DNA of 36,582 bases, taken from NCBI GenBank assembly GCA_005877505.1, contig VBOO01000018.1:1-36582 (forward strand). Reading direction: 5' to 3'. Below, piece by piece: positions 18,244-25,725 of this stretch. The stretch is from Nitrospirota bacterium (GTDB lineage Bacteria; Nitrospirota; Nitrospiria; Nitrospirales; NS-4). Made by a program: the position numbers and the translations under genes. How positions within the stretch are numbered: the first letter of the stretch is position 1; each line of letters begins with the position of its first letter. Under the pieces are notes generated by a model. That model searched no databases, was not told the DNA's origin, and was given only the letters and a program-made list of their open reading frames with translations.

Positions 18244-19989
18244 ATGCCACTACCGACTGCGCTGCAGAAAGCCTTCACCACCACCCTGAACGAACTGGGC
18301 GCCGACTTGGCCCTGATTGCACTGAAGGAGGACGGGTTCGGCCCCTTTGTGTCTCACGCGCACCGGGGCTTCGCCCCTCGAGAGGTCCAGGCCGTCGCTC
18401 GGGCGCTGTCGCATCCGGAGGTCGGGTTCGACAGCGCCGCGGGCAATGGCGACGCGCGGCAGCGGACGGTCCGCATCCGGATGACGGCCCCGTCCCACCG
18501 GTCGCTCCTCACCATTCCCCTGCAGGTCTCCAAGCGGGTCTGCGGAGCCCTCGTGATCGGGCGCAAGGACATCGTCACGTTCTCGGACAAGGACCGGAAA
18601 AATCTGGCGGAAGCAGCCAAGGATCTCGAGGCGGCGTTGACGAAGGCCGGCGTGCCGGCCCTCGCCCCTGGTGCGCCCGTGGCGCCCACGGTGGAGATGG
18701 GAGCCGGGGGACTCGAACCCCTCATGGCCCAACTCCGGTCTCTGATCCCGTACGATCGCGCGCTTGTGACCCGGCCGGAGCCCCGTTCAAAGACCCTCAT
18801 GCTCCTGCTCTCCTACACACCCGGACACTGCGAATGGCGCGAAGGCCAGACGCTGACACTGGAAGGGTCCGCTGCCGGGTGGGTCATCCGACATAAAAAG
18901 CCGCGGGTGGACCGGGATCTGGCCTCCACCCAAGGACGTTTCCTGGACTACAAGGAGCTGTACAAGGACAAGTTCAAGACAGCGATGGTCCTGCCGCTCA
19001 AAAAGGGACAGGACCTCAACGGGACCATTCTCCTGGGGTCCAAGACGCCGGACGTCTACAACGCGGACATGGCCCGGGCCGCCGCGCCCCAGTTGGAGCA
19101 CCTGGCTTCGCTTCTCCCCAAGTTGGGGCCAGGTTCGACCGCTTCTCCCTTCCTGGAACGACCCGACTCCGCAAGTGGCGTTGCTCTGGCCGGGCAGACC
19201 GCCGGCTCCATGCAAGTTCACGATCCCCAGGAGTCCCACGAGTTGCTGCTCCGGCATGAGCGGCAGCAGGCCATCCGGGAGGTCACGGCCTTCCTCGAAC
19301 AGGAAATCCAGCGCCCCCTGACCAAGACCCGCCTGGAAATGGAAGAGACTGTTCGGGACACGGCCGCCGAGAAACCGGCGGGCGCTGATGTGCTCCAACG
19401 GCTGGAGAAGGCCTCCTTGGAACTGACCCGCATCGAAGCCATTCTCAATGAGGTCCTCGACTTCGCCAAGCCGCTGGACCTGCACCCGCGCGTGGTCCGG
19501 ATCCCCGAGGTCCTCGAGAGCGCGCTGGCGGTCATCACCGGGGACCTGCAAAAGAATGCCATCACGGTCACCCGGGACTTCTCTCCCTCGCTGCCGGCTA
19601 TCAAAGTGGACGAGGGCAAGCTCCAACAGGTCTTCCTGAGCATCCTCAAAAACGCTCTCGAGGCCATGACGCCCCACGGACACATTCGCCTCCAGGCGGT
19701 GCCCCACAAGGGCGCGCGCGGGCGGCACGAGGTGGCCATCACGATCCAGAACGACGGCGCGCCGATTCCCACCGAGCACATCGGCAAGATCTTCGAACCC
19801 GGCTTCACCACCAAGGCCGCCGGCACCGGGCTCGGCCTGGCCTCTGTCAAGAAGATCATCGAAGAGCACCAGGGGCAGATCTCCATCGCCAGCGGCCCAG
19901 ACCAGGGCACGGCGGTCATCATCCGCCTGCCGGCCTATGCCGCCGCTCGCCCTCGGGGCCGCGGCCCGCGGCGCCATCATCGGTCCTAG
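18244..19989 (+). CDS. GAF-domain sensor-histidine-kinase-like protein with degenerate H-box
   Basis: Two GAF-like regions; HATPase motifs KNALEAM, GTGLGLASVKKI; H-box position reads LEQEIQRPL. Confidence 0.85.
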   Translation: MPLPTALQKAFTTTLNELGADLALIALKEDGFGPFVSHAHRGFAPREVQAVARALSHPEVGFDSAAGNGDARQRTVRIRMTAPSHRSLLTIPLQVSKRVCGALVIGRKDIVTFSDKDRKNLAEAAKDLEAALTKAGVPALAPGAPVAPTVEMGAGGLEPLMAQLRSLIPYDRALVTRPEPRSKTLMLLLSYTPGHCEWREGQTLTLEGSAAGWVIRHKKPRVDRDLASTQGRFLDYKELYKDKFKTAMVLPLKKGQDLNGTILLGSKTPDVYNADMARAAAPQLEHLASLLPKLGPGSTASPFLERPDSASGVALAGQTAGSMQVHDPQESHELLLRHERQQAIREVTAFLEQEIQRPLTKTRLEMEETVRDTAAEKPAGADVLQRLEKASLELTRIEAILNEVLDFAKPLDLHPRVVRIPEVLESALAVITGDLQKNAITVTRDFSPSLPAIKVDEGKLQQVFLSILKNALEAMTPHGHIRLQAVPHKGARGRHEVAITIQNDGAPIPTEHIGKIFEPGFTTKAAGTGLGLASVKKIIEEHQGQISIASGPDQGTAVIIRLPAYAAARPRGRGPRRHHRS

Positions 19990-19993
19990 CCCC

Positions 19994-20023
19994 TTGACAG
20001 GGTCCGTTGGCTCAGGTTATGGT
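19994..20023 (+). promoter_or_regulatory. Possible sigma70 promoter upstream of the 20102 gene
   Basis: TTGACA -18 nt- TATGGT. Confidence 0.4.
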
Positions 20024-20101
20024 CACGACTATATTCAGCCTTTGTTAGAGGTCCTCTTCGACACAATGGTTTTATCCAGCCCATCAGTAAGGAGGGATCC
20101 C

Positions 20102-20452
20102 ATGAAACACACTTTGCTTGTGATCGCACTGGCGACAGGATTCATCTTCATGGCCGCGTCGGTATTCGCCAACCCGGCCCTGCTGAAGAAACGGCACGAA
20201 GGCTACCCGAATCCCGATGGCGGCACCACAGCCACCGGGGAAGTCGCGGCGGAAAAGGCTGCTGCAGATGCCCCCAAGGAACTGGAGAAGCAGAATCGGG
20301 ACGCCATCGGAGGCGTGGCGGATGAGACCCAACTCAAGCACACCCAGGATTCGCGCCTGCCGGCTGTCGTGGGTCCCGGCCACGTCACGACTAAAGGTGT
20401 CACTGAGAACCAGATCAAAGACGCCACCAAAGTCAACGCGAATCCTAAGTAA
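20102..20452 (+). CDS. Small exported hypothetical protein
   Basis: MKHTLLVIALATGFIFMAASVFA signal peptide; aaggaggg RBS ~10 nt upstream. Confidence 0.75.
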   Translation: MKHTLLVIALATGFIFMAASVFANPALLKKRHEGYPNPDGGTTATGEVAAEKAAADAPKELEKQNRDAIGGVADETQLKHTQDSRLPAVVGPGHVTTKGVTENQIKDATKVNANPK

Positions 20453-20480
20453 GCACACCGCTTAGCTCGTCGCAGTATGA

Positions 20481-20512
20481 GGGGAGGGTTCGTTACGGAC
20501 CTTCCCCTTTTT
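20481..20512 (+). terminator. Rho-independent terminator overlapping the 3' end of the convergent AmpG-like gene
   Basis: GGGGAGGGT tcgttacgg ACCTTCCCC TTTTT. Confidence 0.7.
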
Positions 20513-21716
20513 CATGCCCCTCTCCTGCCCACTCCTTCACCCACGGCAGCAACAGGAACGCAGGCCACGCGAGGAAGAACGTCGCGGTAAAGTAGGCGGC
20601 GTAACCCATCCCTTCGGTCGCCACTCCCGAAAACGCCCCGGAGAGGGCGCGAGTCAGGCCGAATAACGCGCTCAAGAGAGCGTACTGTGTGGCCGCGTGG
20701 GCCTTCGAGCAGATGCTCATGAGAAACGCCAGGAAGGGGGCGGTGCCCAGTCCCCCGCAGAACGACTCCACCAGCGAGGCGACGTACATCAGCGTTGTAT
20801 TGGGCGGGAGCGCCGCGGCTGCGGCATAGACCAGATTGGACACCGCCTGGAAAATGCCGAGCACCCAGAGCGCCCGGAAGATCCCCCACCGGCTGGTCAG
20901 GCTTCCCCCGATCAACGCGCCCCCGATCGTCGCCACGACGCCCAGCGTGCCCGGCACCAATCCGATCTGAACCGGCGTGAAGTGCCGGTCCACCCAGAAG
21001 GGCTTGATCATGGGGCCGATGGCCATATCGCCCAGCTTGAAGGTCAAGACGAAGGCCGCCACGGCCAGGAAACCGGGCCGGGCGAAAAACAGCGTCAGCG
21101 GAGCACGGATGGCGTCGGACGCGGAGCGCGGTGGGGGCGGTAGCGCTGCGGAAGGTGTGGCATCCGCCAGCGGAGCCCGAGATGAGATCATGGAAAGCAG
21201 GCCCATCAGCACGGCCGCACCCATGAACACCAGGCCCCAGCCCGCGAGCCCGGCCGCCGCCACCACGAGCCCGCCGGCCGCGATCAGCGCGATGCGATAG
21301 GCGGTCACCCTCACGCCGTTGGCGATGCCCATCTCGTGCTTCTCCAGCAACTCGATCGTGTACGCGTCGATCGCAATATCCTGGGTCGCCGACAGGATGG
21401 CGAACAGAACCAGGGCGCTCCAGAGGATCCAGATGTCCGCTCGCGCGTGTGAGCCGGCGAGGAGGAGAAGCGGCAGACACATCAGCAACTGGCAGGCCCA
21501 GACCCATGTGCGCCGGTGGCCCCAGACGTCCACGGCCGGCGCCCAGAGGAACTTGAGCGTCCATGGAAGCCCGACCAGGCCCAACAAGCCGATATCCACA
21601 AGGCTCACGCCTTGCAGGCGCAGGTAGACGGGGATTGCGTCCATCACCATGCCGAACGGAAAGCCTTCGGCGAAGTAGAGCGCGGCGACCCAGACGAGCT
21701 TCTGACGTGTGCTCAT
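20493..21716 (-). CDS. MFS transporter, AmpG/PAT-like family
   Basis: YFAEGFPFGMVMDAIPVYLRLQGVSLVDIGLLGLVGLPWTLKFLWAPAVD; DIAIDAYTIELL; start MSTRQKLVWVAALY. Confidence 0.85.
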   Translation of the reverse strand: MSTRQKLVWVAALYFAEGFPFGMVMDAIPVYLRLQGVSLVDIGLLGLVGLPWTLKFLWAPAVDVWGHRRTWVWACQLLMCLPLLLLAGSHARADIWILWSALVLFAILSATQDIAIDAYTIELLEKHEMGIANGVRVTAYRIALIAAGGLVVAAAGLAGWGLVFMGAAVLMGLLSMISSRAPLADATPSAALPPPPRSASDAIRAPLTLFFARPGFLAVAAFVLTFKLGDMAIGPMIKPFWVDRHFTPVQIGLVPGTLGVVATIGGALIGGSLTSRWGIFRALWVLGIFQAVSNLVYAAAAALPPNTTLMYVASLVESFCGGLGTAPFLAFLMSICSKAHAATQYALLSALFGLTRALSGAFSGVATEGMGYAAYFTATFFLAWPAFLLLPWVKEWAGEGHEKGEGP

Positions 21717-21879
21717 GACAGGTGTGTCTCTCTGTGCAGGATATAGGGAAAGGCCGCACTCTGATAGCATGTCTGGTGGAGATCGTCAAACGCGTGTGTT
21801 GAGTCTTGATTCGGAGGCGCGCCATGCTATACTCGGTATATTCACGATAGTTTCACCGCAAAGCAACGGAGAGAACGGC

Positions 21880-22083
21880 ATGAGGCGCTTCACCATCACC
21901 GACATCGCCGAGGGCAACGGCCAGCCCCACCCGGCCTTTACCCACACCGCAACCTATCCAGTGCTGGAAGTCCTCTTGCCTGGCAACGGAAACCTGCCTG
22001 GGTTCCTGGTGGCTGATGACCAGGGCCGCTTCCACCTCATCAGGATGGACCACTGCCGCCTCGGCAAGATCGAGGCCTTCTGA
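21880..22083 (+). CDS. Hypothetical protein, 67 aa
   Basis: MRRFTITDIAEGNGQPH...; co-directional with the next two ORFs; supplied ORF is 5'-extended. Confidence 0.6.
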   Translation: MRRFTITDIAEGNGQPHPAFTHTATYPVLEVLLPGNGNLPGFLVADDQGRFHLIRMDHCRLGKIEAF

Positions 22084-22086
22084 TCC

Positions 22087-22644
22087 ATGCCGCAAGCGTC
22101 GCCGGCGGACATCGGCCGGGAGCTCTCCGACCTGGCCTTCGGCATTGTCGAACAGAACTGGCTGGAGCAGCACATCGGCAAGGTGATGGACTTGAAGAGC
22201 CTCGACCAGCTTCAGCTCAACGTCGCGGAGTGGGAGCTCACCTATCTCATCCTGTTCGCCATCACCAACGGGTGCGGTACGTTTTCCTCCGCGGACTCCG
22301 AGCGCACGACGGCCATCCTCAAGGCGTTTCACTCGGCGCTCCTCTCCCACATCGCGGAGCAGGCCGGACAGGAGGTCGCCGAGGAGCACAAGAAACACCT
22401 GCCCGCCCGGTACCGGCTGTATGGACAGGCGATCGAAGGCGAGGACACGACCAAACCCTATAAGACCCCCTACCGACTGCTCGGAGAGGCAGCCGCGCTG
22501 CAGATACTGGGGAAACCGCTCACGGACCCACACGACGGCGACAACTTCCGCGAGACGATCAAAGTGATCTTTACCGAGGTGCGTGAGGCGGCGATCAAGG
22601 TCCTGAGCTTCCAGCAGGCTCAGGCAATCGAAGGGAAGGCGTAA
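22087..22644 (+). CDS. Hypothetical protein, 185 aa
   Basis: ORF 3 nt after the preceding stop. Confidence 0.65.
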   Translation: MPQASPADIGRELSDLAFGIVEQNWLEQHIGKVMDLKSLDQLQLNVAEWELTYLILFAITNGCGTFSSADSERTTAILKAFHSALLSHIAEQAGQEVAEEHKKHLPARYRLYGQAIEGEDTTKPYKTPYRLLGEAAALQILGKPLTDPHDGDNFRETIKVIFTEVREAAIKVLSFQQAQAIEGKA

Positions 22645-22653
22645 GCGTAAGGC

Positions 22654-23082
22654 ATGGACTTCGACATCGGCTCCAATCACTACCGGAACGCGGCGCCCAG
22701 CATCGAAATCGAAGGCATGCCGCACCTCTCGTTCGAACACAATCGTCGCTACAACGAGATGACGTTGAGGGGGTTTCTCTACGACACGAAAGGCAACCTG
22801 GTGGGGAAGATCGTGGAAAGCAGCCTCGCTATGAACGTCCAAGGCGAATTCGAGATGCGCTCAGAGCCCTTGGTCGTGAAGGTGCTGAGACGCGAGACCG
22901 AGGAGGTCATCTTGGAAGTGAAGTTCCTGGACAAGAACCGCGTCCAGATCCACAAGGCCAAGCTGTACTCCATCAAAGGCCGCCCCTTCGAGGCGACCCC
23001 GAAGCACTGGAAGATCGGCGACGACCCGCCCCACAGCGGAGAAGACATGGACTGCGGCAGCAACGCGGTCTCGCTGAAATGA
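22654..23082 (+). CDS. Hypothetical protein, 142 aa
   Basis: ORF in same cluster with beta-rich-looking composition. Confidence 0.65.
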   Translation: MDFDIGSNHYRNAAPSIEIEGMPHLSFEHNRRYNEMTLRGFLYDTKGNLVGKIVESSLAMNVQGEFEMRSEPLVVKVLRRETEEVILEVKFLDKNRVQIHKAKLYSIKGRPFEATPKHWKIGDDPPHSGEDMDCGSNAVSLK

Positions 23083-23117
23083 ATCTTGTCGCGGGTGGGG
23101 CACCCGTTGCTCTTTGA

Positions 23118-23230
23118 GCGGGTCCTGCCTCCGCATAGCCCAGCGCATCTGGGCGTTTCGCCGTCGAGGCCCCGCAGACCCGGCTGTACGCCCCGTGCTG
23201 CATCTGGGCGCCCATGCGGCGTCACCCGCT
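23118..23230 (-). repeat. ~113 bp dispersed structured repeat, left inverted copy
   Basis: Reverse complement AGCGGGTGACGCCGCATGGG...GTACAGCCGGGTCTGCGGGGCCTCGACGGCGAAA...ATGCGGAGGCAGGACCCGC aligns to 24648-24762; additional partial modules at 23099-23117 and 23234-23270. Confidence 0.75.
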
Positions 23231-23347
23231 CAATTGCAACGGGTCGAAACGCCGTCGCAGCCCCGCGGACATCGCGCTTCGATCTCGGCAGCCGTAACAC
23301 AGACACTTGAGCCAATAAAGTTGCAAGGGCGCCATCGGTTGCAAGTG

Positions 23348-24121
23348 TTAGATAGCAACCCCATTTGCGCGTGCAAATGAGACGATGTCAACCGAAGGCA
23401 CCCAGAGTGAAATTGCCAAACGGGCTGTGAGCCTTGTGGCCCCCTTGTTCTGTATCTGATTCGCTCCTTCGATGACAGAGGCCACATGCATGCCGAACAC
23501 CAGAGTGTCAGCAAGAAAACCAGGACAGCCTGAAGATCCCGAATACATGAGCGCATCTGTTTCGTAAAAGTCCAGGGCACGACCTGAAGGATGCTGCTGC
23601 GTATGAAAGGCCGAGACGTTAGCGCCTTGGAATCGTTCGGTCAGATTGACCACACGCCCAACAGGGTTGAACACCACACTCGCTAGTGGAAAACCCAGCG
23701 AACCACAACTTGTCCCAATGGGGACCCTGGCCGTGTTCAGCGCTACTGTCACGGACGAGCGCGGATTTTGTAAACGTAGGAGCGCAACGTCTCGCACTCT
23801 GTCTTCGGCGATCAAGGATGCACGCTCCATCGGTTGACCAATGTCTGGGGCACGGATAGCTTCAAACTGCGTGTGAACCGGCTTAGTTGGATCGTTCTCA
23901 ACGTGAACAAAGTGTGCCGCCGTCACAAGAACGCCAGGCGAAATCATGAATGCGGTGCCGTTGGTTGCATTGACCTGGTTCGGCGCGACTTGGGAGACGC
24001 CCAACACGCCGTACACGGATGCGCGAACCGTCGCAGAACTCTTCGCGAACAAGTGTCCCTCTCGCTGATTGTCTAACTTGAATTGAGTTGGCGAACTGTC
24101 GAGTTTTATTACTCTGCCCAA
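23348..24121 (-). CDS. Trypsin-like serine protease
   Basis: Triad-like motifs TAAHFV (His), RDVALLRL (Asp), SGSSGCPGF (Ser). Confidence 0.85.
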   Translation of the reverse strand: MGRVIKLDSSPTQFKLDNQREGHLFAKSSATVRASVYGVLGVSQVAPNQVNATNGTAFMISPGVLVTAAHFVHVENDPTKPVHTQFEAIRAPDIGQPMERASLIAEDRVRDVALLRLQNPRSSVTVALNTARVPIGTSCGSLGFPLASVVFNPVGRVVNLTERFQGANVSAFHTQQHPSGRALDFYETDALMYSGSSGCPGFLADTLVFGMHVASVIEGANQIQNKGATRLTARLAISLWVPSVDIVSFARANGVAI

Positions 24122-24131
24122 AACGTTTCTT

Positions 24132-24554
24132 TTAGTCCCTCTCCGCCCACACGCGCCATGAGGTCTTCTTATAAGTACCCTTATCCGTGTTGATGATCCA
24201 GATTTCCAATTCCGGAAAGGCTTCAGCTAGACGTTTCCAGGCAACGCGGTGCTGTTTGGCCCTAGCAGGAAGGCCGGTTTCCGACTTATGGGAAAGCGCG
24301 AGGACAAGATGCTTGGCTTCATCGTTGAGACGAGAAACCACTCGGAAAAAGCCCTCATAAAAGTCCTTGGCTCTAGCAGGGCCAGTCTCCTTATAACCTA
24401 TGACTTCGATGTAGTAAGCCGTCTCCCCCTTTCTTGCCACAATGTCAACTCCGGTCTGACCATGCTCTCTTCTGGGAGTCAGAGCAAAGTCATCGCGTTC
24501 AAGTATCCCCTGAAGGCATTCCTCTACTTCGACATTAGCCACAGACTTTGGCAT
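24132..24554 (-). CDS. Putative PD-(D/E)XK-superfamily (Mrr-like) nuclease
   Basis: Core GVDIVARKGETAYYIEVIGYKE followed by ARAKDFYEGFFRVVSRLNDEAKHLVLAL; located 10 nt upstream of the protease gene. Confidence 0.6.
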   Translation of the reverse strand: MPKSVANVEVEECLQGILERDDFALTPRREHGQTGVDIVARKGETAYYIEVIGYKETGPARAKDFYEGFFRVVSRLNDEAKHLVLALSHKSETGLPARAKQHRVAWKRLAEAFPELEIWIINTDKGTYKKTSWRVWAERD

Positions 24555-24647
24555 TTGTGATCATCAATTTTTTGTTCTTTGAATCCTCTGGAGCGTACAT
24601 CGAACTCTCGGAAAAATCTATCGACGCTGGGGAGATGTCCAAGGCTA

Positions 24648-24762
24648 AGCGGGTGGCGCCGCATGGGACCCGGGCGGAGCGGAAGAGCCTACAGCCGAGT
24701 CTGCGGGGCTGCGACGGCGAAAGGATCTGAGCACGTCCGGGTGATGCGGTGACAGGACCCGC
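24648..24762 (+). repeat. ~115 bp dispersed structured repeat, right copy (inverted relative to 23118-23230)
   Basis: AGCGGGTGGCGCCGCATGGG...CTACAGCCGAGTCTGCGGGGCTGCGACGGCGAAA...ATGCGGTGACAGGACCCGC. Confidence 0.75.
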
Positions 24763-24770
24763 AACCAGAG

Positions 24771-25574
24771 CTACTTCGCCGATTGGGCGCAGCGGAAGCC
24801 GATGAAGGCGTTGCGGGTCTCCGGCGCAAGCTTGGAGGTGCGGCTGCCTGATAAGAGATACACCGGCATGTCGGACCACGAGCCGCCCCGCACCATCCTG
24901 TACTGACCAGTTCGCGGCCCCTGGGGGTTATTCTCGGGGCTCTCTCTGTAGTATTCGCCGTCATACCAGTCCTGGACCCATTCCGCGACATTCCCAGCCA
25001 GATCGAAGGCCCCGTACGGCCCTTGACCTCCTGGATAGCTGCCGACGGGCTTAAGAAGATCGTAAGAGAATTTGCTCATCTGTCCGAACAGAGCCAGCGT
25101 GGCGCTTGGTTTGGTCTCCCCCCAGGGAAACGGCCGCTCGTTCGTCCCGCGGGCGGCCTTCTCCCACTCAGCCTCGGTCGGAAGCCGCCGCCCGTTGATC
25201 CGGCAGTAGGCGTCGGCATCGACCCAGGTCACTCCGACGACAGGACGATTGGAATGGTCAGGAAACTTGACCAGGTCCCAGTTCAACGGCTTCTGCCATC
25301 CCGCGAATTCAAGGAACTTGGCGTACCGTTCCGTCGTGATCTCGTACCTATCGAGATAGTACGCGTCCAGGTACACCTTGTGGCGGGGCTGCTCGTCGTC
25401 CAGCCCCAGACCCTCAGGCAGCCCCATCCAGAATTCCCCGGCCGGCACCAGGACCATGGGCGAGCCGTCCTTGGCGATGATTTCCTTCGTCAGGTCACCC
25501 TCCGCTGCCATCGCCAACGAGAGGCCAGCCGCTAGCAGAAACACGACCACCCATGTCAGCTTCGGGATCCGCAT
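24771..25574 (-). CDS. Formylglycine-generating-enzyme (SUMF1/FGE) domain protein, exported
   Basis: FWMGLPEGLGLDDEQPRHKVYLDAYYLDRYEITTERYAKF; GRRLPTEAEWEKAARG; GNVAEWVQDWYD; RGGSW; FIGFRCA. Confidence 0.92.
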   Translation of the reverse strand: MRIPKLTWVVVFLLAAGLSLAMAAEGDLTKEIIAKDGSPMVLVPAGEFWMGLPEGLGLDDEQPRHKVYLDAYYLDRYEITTERYAKFLEFAGWQKPLNWDLVKFPDHSNRPVVGVTWVDADAYCRINGRRLPTEAEWEKAARGTNERPFPWGETKPSATLALFGQMSKFSYDLLKPVGSYPGGQGPYGAFDLAGNVAEWVQDWYDGEYYRESPENNPQGPRTGQYRMVRGGSWSDMPVYLLSGSRTSKLAPETRNAFIGFRCAQSAK

Positions 25575-25725
25575 CAACTGAACGATGAATGATGAATTCT
25601 GAATTCAGCATTCTGCATTCTGCGTTTCAGTCTAGCACACGCCCCGCTTGACTTCATGGCACCCTGCTCATATAGTGACTCCACTCCTCATGCACGTGCG
25701 CTCCGAACACCTCACTCCATAACCC

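Noticed and set aside
18787-19980. 397 aa minus-strand ORF opposite the sensor-kinase-like gene
   Set aside because: Antisense shadow ORF; the plus-strand HATPase motifs are clear.
20512-21825. 437 aa minus-strand ORF overlapping the AmpG-like gene in another frame
   Set aside because: Arg/Gly/Pro-rich frame-shadow; the overlapping frame encodes TM helices and MFS-like motifs.
22973-23215. ORF MGAQMQHGAYSRVCGASTAKRPDALGYAEAG... and other ORFs over the repeat region
   Set aside because: Lies mostly within the dispersed repeat; several frames are open because of GC-rich composition, with no evidence of protein-level selection.
23099-23280. CRISPR-like array from the repeated modules left of the cassette
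   Set aside because: Modules are irregular in length and spacing, partly inverted, and no cas genes are present.
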